Assembly: GCF_000577275.2 (NCBI RefSeq)
Contig: NZ_HG916852.1
Location: 871,001-935,000 of the forward strand
DNA: 64,000 nucleotides
Source of the DNA: Rhizobium favelukesii
GTDB taxonomy: Bacteria > Pseudomonadota > Alphaproteobacteria > Rhizobiales > Rhizobiaceae
Direction: 5' to 3'
In this document: one piece after another, positions 1 through 9,688 of the stretch
Position numbering within the stretch: the stretch's first letter is position 1
Layout: each line of letters begins with the position of its first letter
Made by a program: the position numbers and the translations under genes
The notes under the pieces: model-generated
Databases searched by the model: none
What the model saw: only the letters and a program-made list of their open reading frames with translations
Told to the model about the DNA's origin: nothing

Positions 1-1
1 C

Positions 2-157
2 GCGGATGTGGATGCATTCCATGCCGCAGCGCTTGCCGCCGGCGGTGTCGATGAAGGCGAGCCGGGATTGCGGCCGTTCCATGCCAATTTCTATGCCGCC
101 TATGTTCGCGATCCGGACGGCAACAAGCTCAGCGCCGTCTGCGAGACTCCCGAATAG
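2..157 (+). CDS. VOC (glyoxalase/bleomycin resistance) family protein, C-terminal part
   Basis: Only the last 51 codons lie in the window; the gene starts upstream of base 1. The reading frame beginning at base 2 ends in FYAAYVRDPDGNKLSAVCE and a TAG stop. The DPDGN(K/R)L motif near the C terminus is characteristic of vicinal-oxygen-chelate proteins, where the nearby glutamate usually binds the metal. Substrate and exact function cannot be told from this piece. It converges on the MFS gene, with 3 bases between the stops. Confidence 0.7.
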   Translation, partial: ADVDAFHAAALAAGGVDEGEPGLRPFHANFYAAYVRDPDGNKLSAVCETPE

Positions 158-160
158 CCC

Positions 161-1585
161 TTACTTCACGGCCTGTTGCTCTGCCTCGATCGCCGCCGGG
201 GCGAGGCGCTTTGCCTGGTGGCCAGAGACCAGCGCCCCAGCGCTCTTGTCCATCCGGATGAAGGGGATAGTCGCCACGACGGTCAGGATCGCGATCACGT
301 AAAAGGCGATGTGGAAGTCGGCAACCTGCAGCGCCTCGCCGCGGAAGTAGATCGACGTCTCCAGGATCGCGGCGGCAACCGCGACGCCGAGCGCCAGGCT
401 GATCTGCTGCATCACCGAACTCATCGACGTTGCCTGGCTCGCCTGCGCATCATCGATATCGGCAAAAGCCAGGGCATTGACGCCGGTAAAGAAGAACGAG
501 CGCGAGAAGCCGCCGACGAGAAGGATGGCGATGATGACGAGGTGCGGCGTCTGTGGCGTGAACAACCCGGTCGCGACAGTCACGATCGTCGTCACTCCTG
601 CTGCCGAAAGCAGCGTGGTGCGGAAGCCGGCCGCGGCAAAGACGCGGCGCGCCATGAACTTGGTGGTGATCGCACCGATCGCGCCCGCAAAGGTGATCAT
701 GCCCGATTGGAACGGTGTCAGACCGAAGCCGAGCTGCAGCATCAGCGGGGTCAGGAAGGGCATCGCGCCGATACAAATGCGAAACAGCGTGCCGCCGGTT
801 GTCGATGCGCGGAAGGTCGGATTGCGGAACAGGTTCAGGTTGAGGATCGGCGCCGGATGTCGTTTGGCGTGGCGCACGTAGACAAAGCCGCAGACGAGAC
901 CGATTGCCGTCGCGGTGATGCCGATAACGGGCGGCAAGGCCGGCAGGCTGACGACGGAAAGGCCGAAGACGACGCCGGCGGCCGAAAACGATGTCAGCAA
1001 GAAGCCGATGAAATCCAGCCTCGGCGGCGCTGTCGCTTCAACCTCAGGCAGGAAGATCGTTGCGAGCCAGACACCGATGATGCCAACCGGCACGTTGATC
1101 AAAAAGATCCAATGCCAGGTGAAATAGGTTGTGATGAAGCCGCCGAGCGGCGGGCCGGCCAACGGACCGACGAGTGCCGGAATAGTCAGCAGCGCCATCG
1201 CCGAGACAAGCTCGCTTCGTTTCGTCGTTCTTAGAAGCACGAGGCGCCCGACCGGCGTCATCATCGCGCCGCCCATGCCCTGCAGGAAACGCGCGACGAC
1301 GAACTCGATCAGGCCGGATGAGATCGCGCAGAAGATGGAGCCGATGACGAAGACGCAGATGGCCAGGCGGAAGATGCGCTTGGCGCAGAACCTGTCCGCC
1401 ATCCAGCCGCTGATCGGAATGAAGACCGCGAGTGACACCATGTAGGAGGTCAGCGCCAGCTTCAGCGTGATCGGCCCGACGTGGAGGTCGTTGGCGATTG
1501 CGGGCAGGGCGGTCGATATGACGGTGGAGTCCATCTGCTCCATGAAGAGAGCGACGGCGAGGATCAGCGGAACGATGCGGTTCAT
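161..1585 (-). CDS. MFS transporter, DHA2 family (multidrug/H+ antiporter type)
   Basis: A 474-residue inner-membrane protein of the major facilitator superfamily. The first helix carries EQMDSTVISTALPAI, a form of the motif that marks DHA2 14-helix drug:proton antiporters; a GWMADRFCAKR loop follows between helices 2 and 3. Hydrophobic segments run through the whole length. The reading frame stays open well upstream on this strand, but that extension is hydrophilic and overlaps the divergent hydrolase gene. The ATG at 1585 (MNRIVPLILAVALF) is therefore chosen as the start. Substrate unknown; export of toxic compounds is the usual role. No dedicated regulator lies next to it. Confidence 0.85.
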   Translation of the reverse strand: MNRIVPLILAVALFMEQMDSTVISTALPAIANDLHVGPITLKLALTSYMVSLAVFIPISGWMADRFCAKRIFRLAICVFVIGSIFCAISSGLIEFVVARFLQGMGGAMMTPVGRLVLLRTTKRSELVSAMALLTIPALVGPLAGPPLGGFITTYFTWHWIFLINVPVGIIGVWLATIFLPEVEATAPPRLDFIGFLLTSFSAAGVVFGLSVVSLPALPPVIGITATAIGLVCGFVYVRHAKRHPAPILNLNLFRNPTFRASTTGGTLFRICIGAMPFLTPLMLQLGFGLTPFQSGMITFAGAIGAITTKFMARRVFAAAGFRTTLLSAAGVTTIVTVATGLFTPQTPHLVIIAILLVGGFSRSFFFTGVNALAFADIDDAQASQATSMSSVMQQISLALGVAVAAAILETSIYFRGEALQVADFHIAFYVIAILTVVATIPFIRMDKSAGALVSGHQAKRLAPAAIEAEQQAVK

Positions 1586-1802
1586 GCGCGAAATGCCTTG
1601 GAGGTCGTGCGAAGGCGGCTCGGGAAGCCAGTGCTCTGTATTCCTAGGGAAAGGCTCTGCCAACCCCTCATTCCGCTTCTGAAAGACGTTTGCATCACGT
1701 CTGCGTGAGGCCGTTTGCTCAGCAATTTCAACGATCGGGATTGACCTATGTTTGTTTGGGGCTGTGCGACAAAGATGCCGCGCGTTATCAGAAGGATGGG
1801 AA

Positions 1803-1921
1803 ATGCGAGTAGCGTCGGGGATGACGCGGCGTGCGTTGTTTGCAGTGGGCATCGGCCTGCTGGCGGCGCCGATGATTTTGAAAGAGACGGCCGCAATGGC
1901 CGCAAGTGGAGAAAGACCAAG
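1803..1921 (+). other. Out-of-frame Tat signal peptide segment of the MBL-fold hydrolase
   Basis: The ATG at 1803 has a GAAGGA ribosome-binding sequence about 7 bases upstream. It encodes a short N terminus with MTRRALFAVGIGLLAAPM and a downstream alanine-rich stretch, which looks like a twin-arginine export signal. It runs into the wrong frame just before the hydrolase body begins at 1919-1922. Adding one base to the CC at 1917-1918 would join the signal to the body as ...SGERPKMDATT and give a protein of about 330 residues. Either the gene is mutated or the assembly lacks a base. Confidence 0.6.
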
Positions 1922-2794
1922 ATGGATGCGACGACGCAGCCCCAATTTAATCAATTCAAGCTCGGCTCTTATAGATTTACTGTCTTCAAGGACGGCGCCA
2001 GCATTGGTGAAAAGGCCTATGAGACGTTTGGGGCCAACCAGAAGCTAGAGACTGTCCAGGAACTGCTCGCGAGGAATTTCCTGCCGACCGATAAATTCAT
2101 CAATTCCTATGCGCCGACACTGATCGATACCGGATCGGATGTCATCCTCGTCGATACCGGCTTTGGTGAGGGCGGCCGTGCCCGCGGCAGCGGCCAGTTT
2201 CGCGATGGGCTTAAGGCTGCCGGCTATTCGCCAGACGACATCACGCTGGTGGCGCTGACCCACCTGCATGGCGATCATATCGGCGGCCTGATGGAAGCTG
2301 GCACTCCAGCTTTCAAGAATGCGCGGTATGTCATCGGCCAGATCGAATACGATTTCTGGACTGACAAGGCCCGCGAGGCCACGCCCGCCGAAGGCGGCCA
2401 CAAAGCAGTTCTGGCCAATGTCGTGCCTCTTGCCGAGAACGCGACCTTCATCGGTGACGGCGGCAAAGTTGCAGGCGGCATCACGGCGATGCTGGCGCCA
2501 GGGCACACGCCCGGACACATGGTTTTCCATGTCGAATCGGAAGGCAAGCGCCTGGTCGCGACGGGCGATACCGCCAATCACTACATCGTGTCGCTGCAGA
2601 AGCCCGACTGGGAGGTTCGCTTCGACGCGGACAAGACACAGGCAGCAGCCACGCGGCGGAAGGTATTCGACATGATCGCCACCGATAGGATCGCTTTCCT
2701 GGGCTACCACATGCCGTTCCCGGCGGTCGGCTTTGTCGAGACGTACGAGGATGGATATCGCTTCGTTCCGAAGACCTACCAGTTCGACTTGTGA
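1922..2794 (+). CDS. MBL-fold metallo-hydrolase (lactonase/quorum-quenching type family)
   Basis: From the ATG at 1922 the protein is 290 residues and forms one metallo-beta-lactamase-fold domain. The zinc motif THLHGDHIGG (HxHxDH) is present, followed by the later metal ligands in APGHTPGH and ATGDTANH. Relatives with this layout are often periplasmic Tat substrates, some of them acyl-homoserine-lactone lactonases or arylsulfatase-like enzymes; the substrate here is unknown. The ATG at 1922 has no good ribosome-binding site, whereas the ATG at 1803 does but is out of frame. The gene may thus be impaired, or translated only as a cytoplasmic form. A hairpin terminator follows the stop. Confidence 0.8.
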   Translation: MDATTQPQFNQFKLGSYRFTVFKDGASIGEKAYETFGANQKLETVQELLARNFLPTDKFINSYAPTLIDTGSDVILVDTGFGEGGRARGSGQFRDGLKAAGYSPDDITLVALTHLHGDHIGGLMEAGTPAFKNARYVIGQIEYDFWTDKAREATPAEGGHKAVLANVVPLAENATFIGDGGKVAGGITAMLAPGHTPGHMVFHVESEGKRLVATGDTANHYIVSLQKPDWEVRFDADKTQAAATRRKVFDMIATDRIAFLGYHMPFPAVGFVETYEDGYRFVPKTYQFDL

Positions 2795-2817
2795 GGTCGC
2801 TGCATGGCAGCCATACC

Positions 2818-2845
2818 AAGCCCGGCGGACACCTCGGGCTTTTTG
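2818..2845 (+). terminator. Intrinsic terminator after the MBL hydrolase gene
   Basis: AAGCCCG at 2818-2824 pairs with CGGGCTT at 2835-2841, with a 10-base loop, followed by a run of T. It separates the hydrolase transcript from guaB. Confidence 0.75.
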
Positions 2846-2960
2846 CTATTCCCTTCCTGTCATAGACGTGTTACCAGCCCTCGCCAACTTCCAAAGCAAC
2901 CCTTGCACACCGCCGGTGCGGACGATTCGTTCCGGGAGGCGTTGCATTTTTCTTAATTGA

Positions 2961-4457
<1,497 letters not shown>

Positions 4458-4459
4458 AA

Positions 4460-5020
4460 ATGAACCCGGGCAGCCGTATTCCGCTCTGGATTATCGCGCT
4501 GCTCGCAGCCATCTGCCTCGGCGCGCTTGCGTGGACGACATTCGGCTTTGTCGTCCCCTTTAAACATGAGACCGGGCAGGCCGTTCTCGATGTCTATTTC
4601 GGCGGTTATGACGAATTGACCGTCGGCCGGATGCGCCAGCTTCTCGACCACAACGAGATCGCCAGCAATTTGCTGCAGGCGATGTATGCCGGTCCGGAGA
4701 TGATCTTCCCGGCGCTTCTGACCGCACTCCTGCTGCTGGTGTTGATGAGGTTGAGACCTAGCGGCCCCCACTTCAATCGCCCGATCCGTCCTTCCCTGAT
4801 CGCGCTCGTCTATGCGCTTCCCTTCATTTATGGCCTTGCCGACTACGGCGAAAACATCTCCAGCCTGATTGCTTTTGGAGACAGCGCCTGGACGGATCAT
4901 GCCGCTCGCCTGTTGCCGTGGATGACGCGAGTGAAGTTCGCGAGCCTCGCCATCTGCCTGATCGTCATTGCCCGCTTCGGCATCGTTCGCGCGATGCATC
5001 GCGAAGAAGGCGAGACATAG
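4460..5020 (+). CDS. Conserved membrane protein of unknown function
   Basis: The 186-residue product has an N-terminal hydrophobic helix (IPLWIIALLAAICLGALAW), then a polar periplasmic-looking region, then three more hydrophobic segments centred near residues 85, 115 and 165. I do not recognise a named family. It begins 2 bases after the guaB stop, so it is likely translationally coupled to guaB. A link to purine metabolism is not implied by anything in its own sequence. Confidence 0.75.
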   Translation: MNPGSRIPLWIIALLAAICLGALAWTTFGFVVPFKHETGQAVLDVYFGGYDELTVGRMRQLLDHNEIASNLLQAMYAGPEMIFPALLTALLLLVLMRLRPSGPHFNRPIRPSLIALVYALPFIYGLADYGENISSLIAFGDSAWTDHAARLLPWMTRVKFASLAICLIVIARFGIVRAMHREEGET

Positions 5021-5021
5021 T

Positions 5022-5242
5022 CTCACTGCCACCGCAATGCCCGGCCCGGCGGAAACAACCGCCTGGTCGACTTCGCCGGCAAGGACAAGGCGCAACAGCA
5101 GGGCCTCCTTGGTTACCTCAGTTCGCAGGTACCGATCGGTCGCGTCGATGAGATAGCCGCCGCATTTTTTCTAGCGTCGGACGAACCAAGCTTCCTCACG
5201 GGTGCCGAGATCTTCGCCAATGGTGGCATCGCCAAGGTCTGA
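5022..5242 (+). pseudogene. Short-chain dehydrogenase/reductase remnant (C-terminal end only)
   Basis: A reading frame ending at the TGA at 5240-5242 encodes VPIGRVDEIAAAFFLASDE, then FLTGAEIFANGG. This is the typical end of a classical SDR enzyme (PxGRxxE..., SxFxTGxxxxxDGG). About 12 codons further upstream, the MPGPAET stretch that precedes this segment in SDRs sits in another frame (around 5037-5057). No Rossmann motif or catalytic YxxxK remains. It is a degraded gene end of about 70 codons. Confidence 0.7.
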
Positions 5243-5342
5243 TGCAGCCTTGCCCGCCGCTGAGTTGCGGCGAGCATTTGCGGCGCCGACGCTTTTCCTC
5301 TACAGCACGGAAACCAAACGGAAAGCGGCAGGAAGAGACAGC

Positions 5343-5395
5343 ATGACCGGCTACGAAATGTTCTGGCCCATCATTGCCCACGTAGCCCTAGTCTA
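5343..5395 (+). pseudogene. MAPEG family gene, 5' fragment cut by the insertion sequence
   Basis: ATG 5343, preceded by AGGAAGAGA, opens MTGYEMFWPIIAHVALV and then meets a stop created by the inserted element. The frame continues exactly on the far side of the element at 7063 (YFLYVLLGFRRRK...). Together the two parts give an intact MAPEG-like membrane protein of about 140 residues, so the gene was whole before the insertion. Confidence 0.85.
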
Positions 5396-7056
5396 GTTTC
5401 CGTCCATAAACGGCTGGTTTTCTTGTGCTTGCAGCGCGTTTGGGTTCCGCTTGGTGGCCGCTTTGAAGCCATGCGGTGTGGCTCATGGGTGCTAATTGCG
5501 GCGGCCAGGATTTCTGGTGGAAATGCGCGCATTGGGAACTGCCGGCGTTCCGCCGGTCCGGTTTTGGCTGGCGACATGGGATGTCAGTTCGATCTGAGGC
5601 GGGCGAAGAGGGCGAGATTGTAAGCGACCACCGAGGACCAGACATAAGTCTTGAAGTGGTCGAGCCCACGCCAGGTGCAGCGCCCCAAGCCGTAGGCGCG
5701 TTTGAGGCAGGAGATGCCGGCCTCGATGCCGGCGCGGAAGTTGCGTAGCTTGCGATAGACCCAACGGCTTTTGACCATGTCTTCGATCTTGAGGCCGCAC
5801 TTCTTGTGGAAGGCCATGTCTCGCACGCCCCAGGCCTTGGCTCCGCTCAGATTTTCGCGGCTGGCATAGCCGCCGTCGGCGGCGGCCTGCCGTGGCGGCT
5901 CGCCCCAGATGCCAATGTGACGCTCCAGCATCGGCAGCAAGCGCTCGCTGTCGGCCGGGTTGCCGGCTTCGACGACGAGGTCGAGGATCAGCCCGCTTGT
6001 GCCGGTGGTCAAATTGATCTTATGGCCATACTCGACGTCGCGGCTGCCTTTGACGATGATGTCGGCATGCGGCTCGAACAAACTGACCAGCTTGTCGCCA
6101 GCCGGCACCGCCTCGCCGGCCAGGACCCGCCGCTCGGTCTGGGCGATGATCCGTTCGATCAGCGGCTTATAGTGGCGGACTTGGGCCTGCCAGCGTTCGA
6201 CCGCCGGGCCCGCCGCCAAGGGCAGCTGCGCCGCCGCCTGTTCGAGATAGCTCAAGGTGGTGCGCGTGATCCTGAGCAGCGCGCGATAGTGCTGAACTCG
6301 TTTCGGACGACCGCGGGTAAATTGGATCGCCCGGGATCGCTTCTTCGCCGCGCGGCAGTGATCGTGCCATAAGATGGCGCTGCCCAAGGAAGCCGCCTGC
6401 TGCAACAGCCGCACCATCACCCGCACGCAGTCCCACAAAAGACTGCTGTCGCTCGGTTCGTGCATCAGCGCCGAAGTGACGGTGCTGTCGATGCGCACGA
6501 CCTTGCCGCGTTCCACCTTGTCCTGCCGGGCGCTTGTCAACAGCACGCGATTGATCGCTTCAAAGGTCCCGGCCCGGATCGCGCTGATCGTCTTGTGCAA
6601 GACCGACTTCTTCGGGCTGCACCCCCATGGCAGCCGGGCAAAAGCCCGGAACGAGGCGGAATCTTCCAGATGAAAGGCCAGCTCCTCATAACTCAACTGA
6701 CGGTGTTGTTTGAGCAGGGCGCAACGCAGCACGGCCTCCGCCGGCAGGCCCTCGCGGCCGGTCTCCTTGACGCCGTGGCGGCGCAGGTCCTGCGCTACCA
6801 GCCCGAGCAGATCACGATGCTCATCCAGCCATTGCGACATGGCTTTCAGCTCGCGGCCGATCTCGTGTTCGGCGAAAAGATCGAATATATTGGATTGGAC
6901 GGTGCGTTCTTGGCGCATTGTCGGCTCCGGCGGTTGCGGGTTTGTCTTTAGAATCAATGGCTTGATCTAAAGTGTACCTGAAACCGCCGGGCTTTGCCCG
7001 CGGCAATATCGCGATTCCTCCAATAATTTCAGCGGTTTACCGTTTGTGGACGGACA
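5396..7056. mobile_element. Complete insertion sequence (about 1.66 kb) inserted in a MAPEG gene
   Basis: The ends are imperfect inverted repeats: GTTTCCGTCCATAAACGG on the left and, read inward, GTGTCCGTCCACAAACGG on the right. The 8 bases CTAGTCTA flank the element on both sides (5388-5395 and 7057-7064), a target duplication of up to 8 bp. Because the ends and the flank share bases, the duplication could also be counted as 7, 5, 3 or 1 bp. One transposase gene fills it on the minus strand, leaving about 190 bases of non-coding DNA at the left end and about 140 at the right. The element looks intact and recent. Confidence 0.9.
5584..6918 (-). CDS. DDE transposase of the insertion sequence (ISNCY/IS5-like type)
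   Basis: A 444-residue transposase from ATG 6918 (MRQERTVQSNIFDLF). The N-terminal half is a DUF772-like DNA-binding region. The DDE residues fit RIDSTVTSALMHEP, AADGGYASREN and a late glutamate in RAGIEAGISCLKRAYG. I associate this sequence with proteins usually annotated as ISNCY family in rhizobia and Bradyrhizobium, but cannot confirm the ISfinder group. An in-frame TTG at 6957 is a less likely start. The frame is uninterrupted, so the element could still be active. Confidence 0.88.
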   Translation of the reverse strand: MRQERTVQSNIFDLFAEHEIGRELKAMSQWLDEHRDLLGLVAQDLRRHGVKETGREGLPAEAVLRCALLKQHRQLSYEELAFHLEDSASFRAFARLPWGCSPKKSVLHKTISAIRAGTFEAINRVLLTSARQDKVERGKVVRIDSTVTSALMHEPSDSSLLWDCVRVMVRLLQQAASLGSAILWHDHCRAAKKRSRAIQFTRGRPKRVQHYRALLRITRTTLSYLEQAAAQLPLAAGPAVERWQAQVRHYKPLIERIIAQTERRVLAGEAVPAGDKLVSLFEPHADIIVKGSRDVEYGHKINLTTGTSGLILDLVVEAGNPADSERLLPMLERHIGIWGEPPRQAAADGGYASRENLSGAKAWGVRDMAFHKKCGLKIEDMVKSRWVYRKLRNFRAGIEAGISCLKRAYGLGRCTWRGLDHFKTYVWSSVVAYNLALFARLRSN

Positions 7057-7062
7057 CTAGTC

Positions 7063-7434
7063 TATTTCCTCTACGTGCTTCTCGGCTTTCGCCGCCGGAA
7101 ACTGGTTCAGGCGGGAAAGGTTCGCCGGTCGAACTACCGCGAAAACCGCGATGAACCGCCGGAAGGCCTCTTCGTCAAGAATTGCCTCGCCAATCAGTTC
7201 GAGTTGCCGGTGCTGTTTTACGCCTGCTGCGTCCTCCTCTACATCACGCAAGCCGACAACCTCGTTGCTGTCGTGCTTGCCTGGGTCTTCGTGGCGCTGC
7301 GCTATCTGCATGCCTTCGTGCATGTCACCAGCAACAACCTCCGTTACCGCAGCCCGCTCTTTGCAGCCGGCTATGTGGTGCTCGGTGCAATGTGGCTGTG
7401 GCTTGCCGTCTGGATGGTCTTCCCGAACGGCTGA
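7063..7434 (+). pseudogene. MAPEG family gene, 3' fragment after the insertion sequence
   Basis: This is the rest of the gene that starts at 5343. It encodes YFLYVLLGFRRRKLVQAG, followed by NQFELPVLFYACCVLLYI, AWVFVALRYLHAFVHVTSN and a final membrane helix. The FE.P..FY....L and R..H......N patterns are those of membrane-associated proteins in eicosanoid and glutathione metabolism (MAPEG). Four hydrophobic segments are expected for the intact protein. The fragment has no start codon with a good ribosome-binding site, so it is presumably not expressed. Confidence 0.85.
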
Positions 7435-7532
7435 GCGACTTGAAGTAACGCAGTTTTGTTCCTGCGTTACCGGCCACTGACCTATCTTCCCTCGCAGGTG
7501 AAAGCCGACAGGTAGGGAACAGGAGGACTCCA

Positions 7533-8408
7533 ATGGACAGGCCGGAAATCACGCAGGCGATGATCAACGCCTACGACGAATACACGCATCTGACACTCGA
7601 CCGCCGCGGCTTCATGGACAAGCTGACGAAGTTGGCCGGTTCCGCCGGCGCCGCCGTCGCCATCGCGCCGATGCTCGCTGCCAACAAGGCAAGTGCGGAA
7701 ATGATCGCCGCCGACGACCAGCGACTGGTGGGGAAGGACGTAACCTATCCCGGCGGTGCCGGTGAGATGAAAGGCTATCTGGTCGAACCGAAGGGTGCTT
7801 CGGGCAAACTTGGCGCGGTGATCGTCATCCACGAAAACCGCGGCCTCAACCCGCATATCCGTGATGTCGCGCGCCGCATGGCACTGGAGGGCTTCATCGC
7901 GCTGGCGCCGGATTTCCTTTCGCCCCAGGGCGGCACACCGCAAAATGAGGACAAGGCCCGCGAGATGTTCAGCACGCTCGATCGGGCCGCCACCGTGGCG
8001 AACGCCGAGGCGACGCTCGCCTATCTGACCAAGCTCGACAACTCCAATGGCAAGGTCGGCGTGATCGGATTTTGCTGGGGTGGTGGGCTGGTAAACGACT
8101 TCGCCACCAAATCGCCGGAGCTGAGGGCCGGCGTCGCCTATTATGGGGCGCAGCCGCAGGCGGCCGACGTGCCGAATATCAAGGCAGCGCTGATGCTGCA
8201 CTATGCCGGTCTCGACGACCGCATCAATGCCGGCATCGACGCCTACAAGAAGGCGCTGCAGGAGAACGACAAGGACTTCCAGATCTTCGTTTATGACGGC
8301 GTCAATCATGCCTTCAACAACGATACATCGTCGGCCCGCTACGACAAGAAGGCCGCCGATCTGGCCTGGAGCAGGACGGTCGAATTCCTGAAGAAGAATC
8401 TCGCCTGA
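7533..8408 (+). CDS. Dienelactone hydrolase family protein with Tat-type signal
   Basis: An alpha/beta-hydrolase of 291 residues. The N terminus has DRRGFMDKLTKLAG followed by an alanine-rich hydrophobic stretch ending KASA, which resembles a twin-arginine signal after an N-terminal extension of about 25 residues, as in YghX-like proteins. The catalytic triad of dienelactone hydrolases is visible: Cys181 in GFCWGG, an aspartate in GLDDR and a histidine in VNHAFNND. AGGAGG lies just upstream of ATG 7533. The natural substrate is unknown. It converges on oxyR; the stop codons almost touch. Confidence 0.88.
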   Translation: MDRPEITQAMINAYDEYTHLTLDRRGFMDKLTKLAGSAGAAVAIAPMLAANKASAEMIAADDQRLVGKDVTYPGGAGEMKGYLVEPKGASGKLGAVIVIHENRGLNPHIRDVARRMALEGFIALAPDFLSPQGGTPQNEDKAREMFSTLDRAATVANAEATLAYLTKLDNSNGKVGVIGFCWGGGLVNDFATKSPELRAGVAYYGAQPQAADVPNIKAALMLHYAGLDDRINAGIDAYKKALQENDKDFQIFVYDGVNHAFNNDTSSARYDKKAADLAWSRTVEFLKKNLA

Positions 8409-9314
8409 TCAGGCAGCCAGTTCGTGCGGGGCAGGGGCGACGGCGATGATCGCCTCTGCCAGCGCCTCCATCTCCTTGCCGCGATGATTGCTGCGCCGCC
8501 AGGCAAGGCCGATTTCGCGCGACGGCTGCGGATCGGTGAACGGCAGTATGCGAATGGAATTGCGGCTGGTTTCCGTGGGAATGGCCATTTCAGGAATGAG
8601 CGTCATGCCCATGTCGTGCGACACCATCTGCAGGAGCGTTGCCATCGACGTCGCGCCGAAATTCACAAGGCTGCGCTTGCCGGCGCTGCAGACGGCGAGC
8701 GCCTGATCGCGTAGGCAATGTCCTTCCTCGAGTAACAGGAGCCGGTCGACGTTCACCTCATGCTCGGTCAGCGGCGACATCAGCACTGCCTCTCCGTTGT
8801 CGGCCACCGCCATGAAGAAGCGGTCGGTGAAGAGCGGCCGCGTCTGGATGCCTTCGATGTCGAGCGGCAACGCCGCGATCACGGCATCCAGTTTCCCTGT
8901 CAGAAGATCTGCCATCAGTCGATCGGTCACCGCCTCCCGCAGTTCCACCTCGACGCTGGGGTATGTCCTGCGCAGATGTGGAACGAACTGCGGGACGAGG
9001 TAAGGTGCGACGGTGGGAATAATTCCGATGCGGATCAGACCTTCGAGTGTTCCGCCGCCTTTTCGTGCCGTCTGCTCGAGCAGGTCGACTTGATGCAGGA
9101 TGGCGCGGACGTAGTGCAGCACCTCTTCGCCCTTCGGCGTCAGAAAGGTGTTCTGCCGCGTGCGCTCGACGAGCTTGGCGCCGAGATATTCTTCCATCTC
9201 CATGATCTGGGTCGACAGCGCGGGCTGGCTGATGTGGACCATTTCGGCGGCCCGGCCGAAATGGCGCGTCGTTGCCAGCGCATCGAAGTAGCGCATCTGT
9301 CGAAGTGTCAGCAT
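8409..9314 (-). CDS. oxyR: Hydrogen-peroxide-sensing LysR regulator OxyR
   Basis: A 301-residue LysR-type regulator. The helix-turn-helix is at about residues 4-62 (MRYFDALATTRHFGRAAEMV). The redox pair is present as Cys200 and Cys209 in GHCLRDQALAVC, matching Cys199 and Cys208 of E. coli OxyR, and so is the signature DLLLLEEGHCLRDQ-like context. ATG 9314 is chosen because GGAAG lies 8 bases upstream; a TTG 5 codons earlier overlaps that site. In S. meliloti oxyR is divergent from the catalase gene katA; here no catalase is present on the divergent side, only a short reading frame and a terminator. Confidence 0.93.
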   Translation of the reverse strand: MLTLRQMRYFDALATTRHFGRAAEMVHISQPALSTQIMEMEEYLGAKLVERTRQNTFLTPKGEEVLHYVRAILHQVDLLEQTARKGGGTLEGLIRIGIIPTVAPYLVPQFVPHLRRTYPSVEVELREAVTDRLMADLLTGKLDAVIAALPLDIEGIQTRPLFTDRFFMAVADNGEAVLMSPLTEHEVNVDRLLLLEEGHCLRDQALAVCSAGKRSLVNFGATSMATLLQMVSHDMGMTLIPEMAIPTETSRNSIRILPFTDPQPSREIGLAWRRSNHRGKEMEALAEAIIAVAPAPHELAA

Positions 9315-9408
9315 GATAATTTCTTCCAATCGAATGTCTCAATAAATACGACTAGAGATTATCGAAGGTCAATGGACAACTCCGGTGGTGCTGGGCGGAC
9401 AATCATCA

Positions 9409-9510
9409 ATGGCCGACTTCAAGCGCGCCCACGCGGATGCGAACCGCGCCTGCGTCGAGGACGGCTATAAGATCGATACGATCAGCGCTGAGCCGGAGGC
9501 AGCCGGGTAA
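9409..9510 (+). CDS. Short reading frame, 33 codons, possible gene remnant
   Basis: ATG 9409 opens a 33-codon frame containing ADFKRAHADANRACVEDGYK and ending at TAA 9510. It has no clear ribosome-binding site. The frame is also open upstream to about 9367, so it may be the end of a larger lost gene. It sits between the oxyR promoter region and a strong terminator at 9532-9560. I do not recognise a family with confidence. It could be a remnant of a gene once divergent from oxyR, or part of a small non-coding transcript. Confidence 0.25.
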   Translation: MADFKRAHADANRACVEDGYKIDTISAEPEAAG

Positions 9511-9531
9511 ATTCGCGACCTGAAGATGACC

Positions 9532-9560
9532 AAATCGGGGCGTATCACCCCGATTTTTTT
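9532..9560 (+). terminator. Strong intrinsic terminator downstream of the oxyR-divergent unit
   Basis: AATCGGGG at 9533-9540 pairs with CCCCGATT at 9548-9555 around a 7-base loop and is followed by seven T. It points rightward, so a rightward transcript should start in the interval between oxyR and this hairpin. Confidence 0.85.
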
Positions 9561-9688
9561 ATACTTTTCCCGATTCAGACAATCCGATCTATCTCGTTTA
9601 CGAGTCGTGAAGACCTGCATGTCATATCGGCCAAATGGCGCCGGCATGAACCACCTCCGTCGCTCCAAATAGAACAAATGGGAACGAC

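Noticed and set aside
176..1234. A 352-codon frame antisense to the MFS transporter
   Set aside because: Extremely charged, low-complexity translation typical of an antisense shadow.
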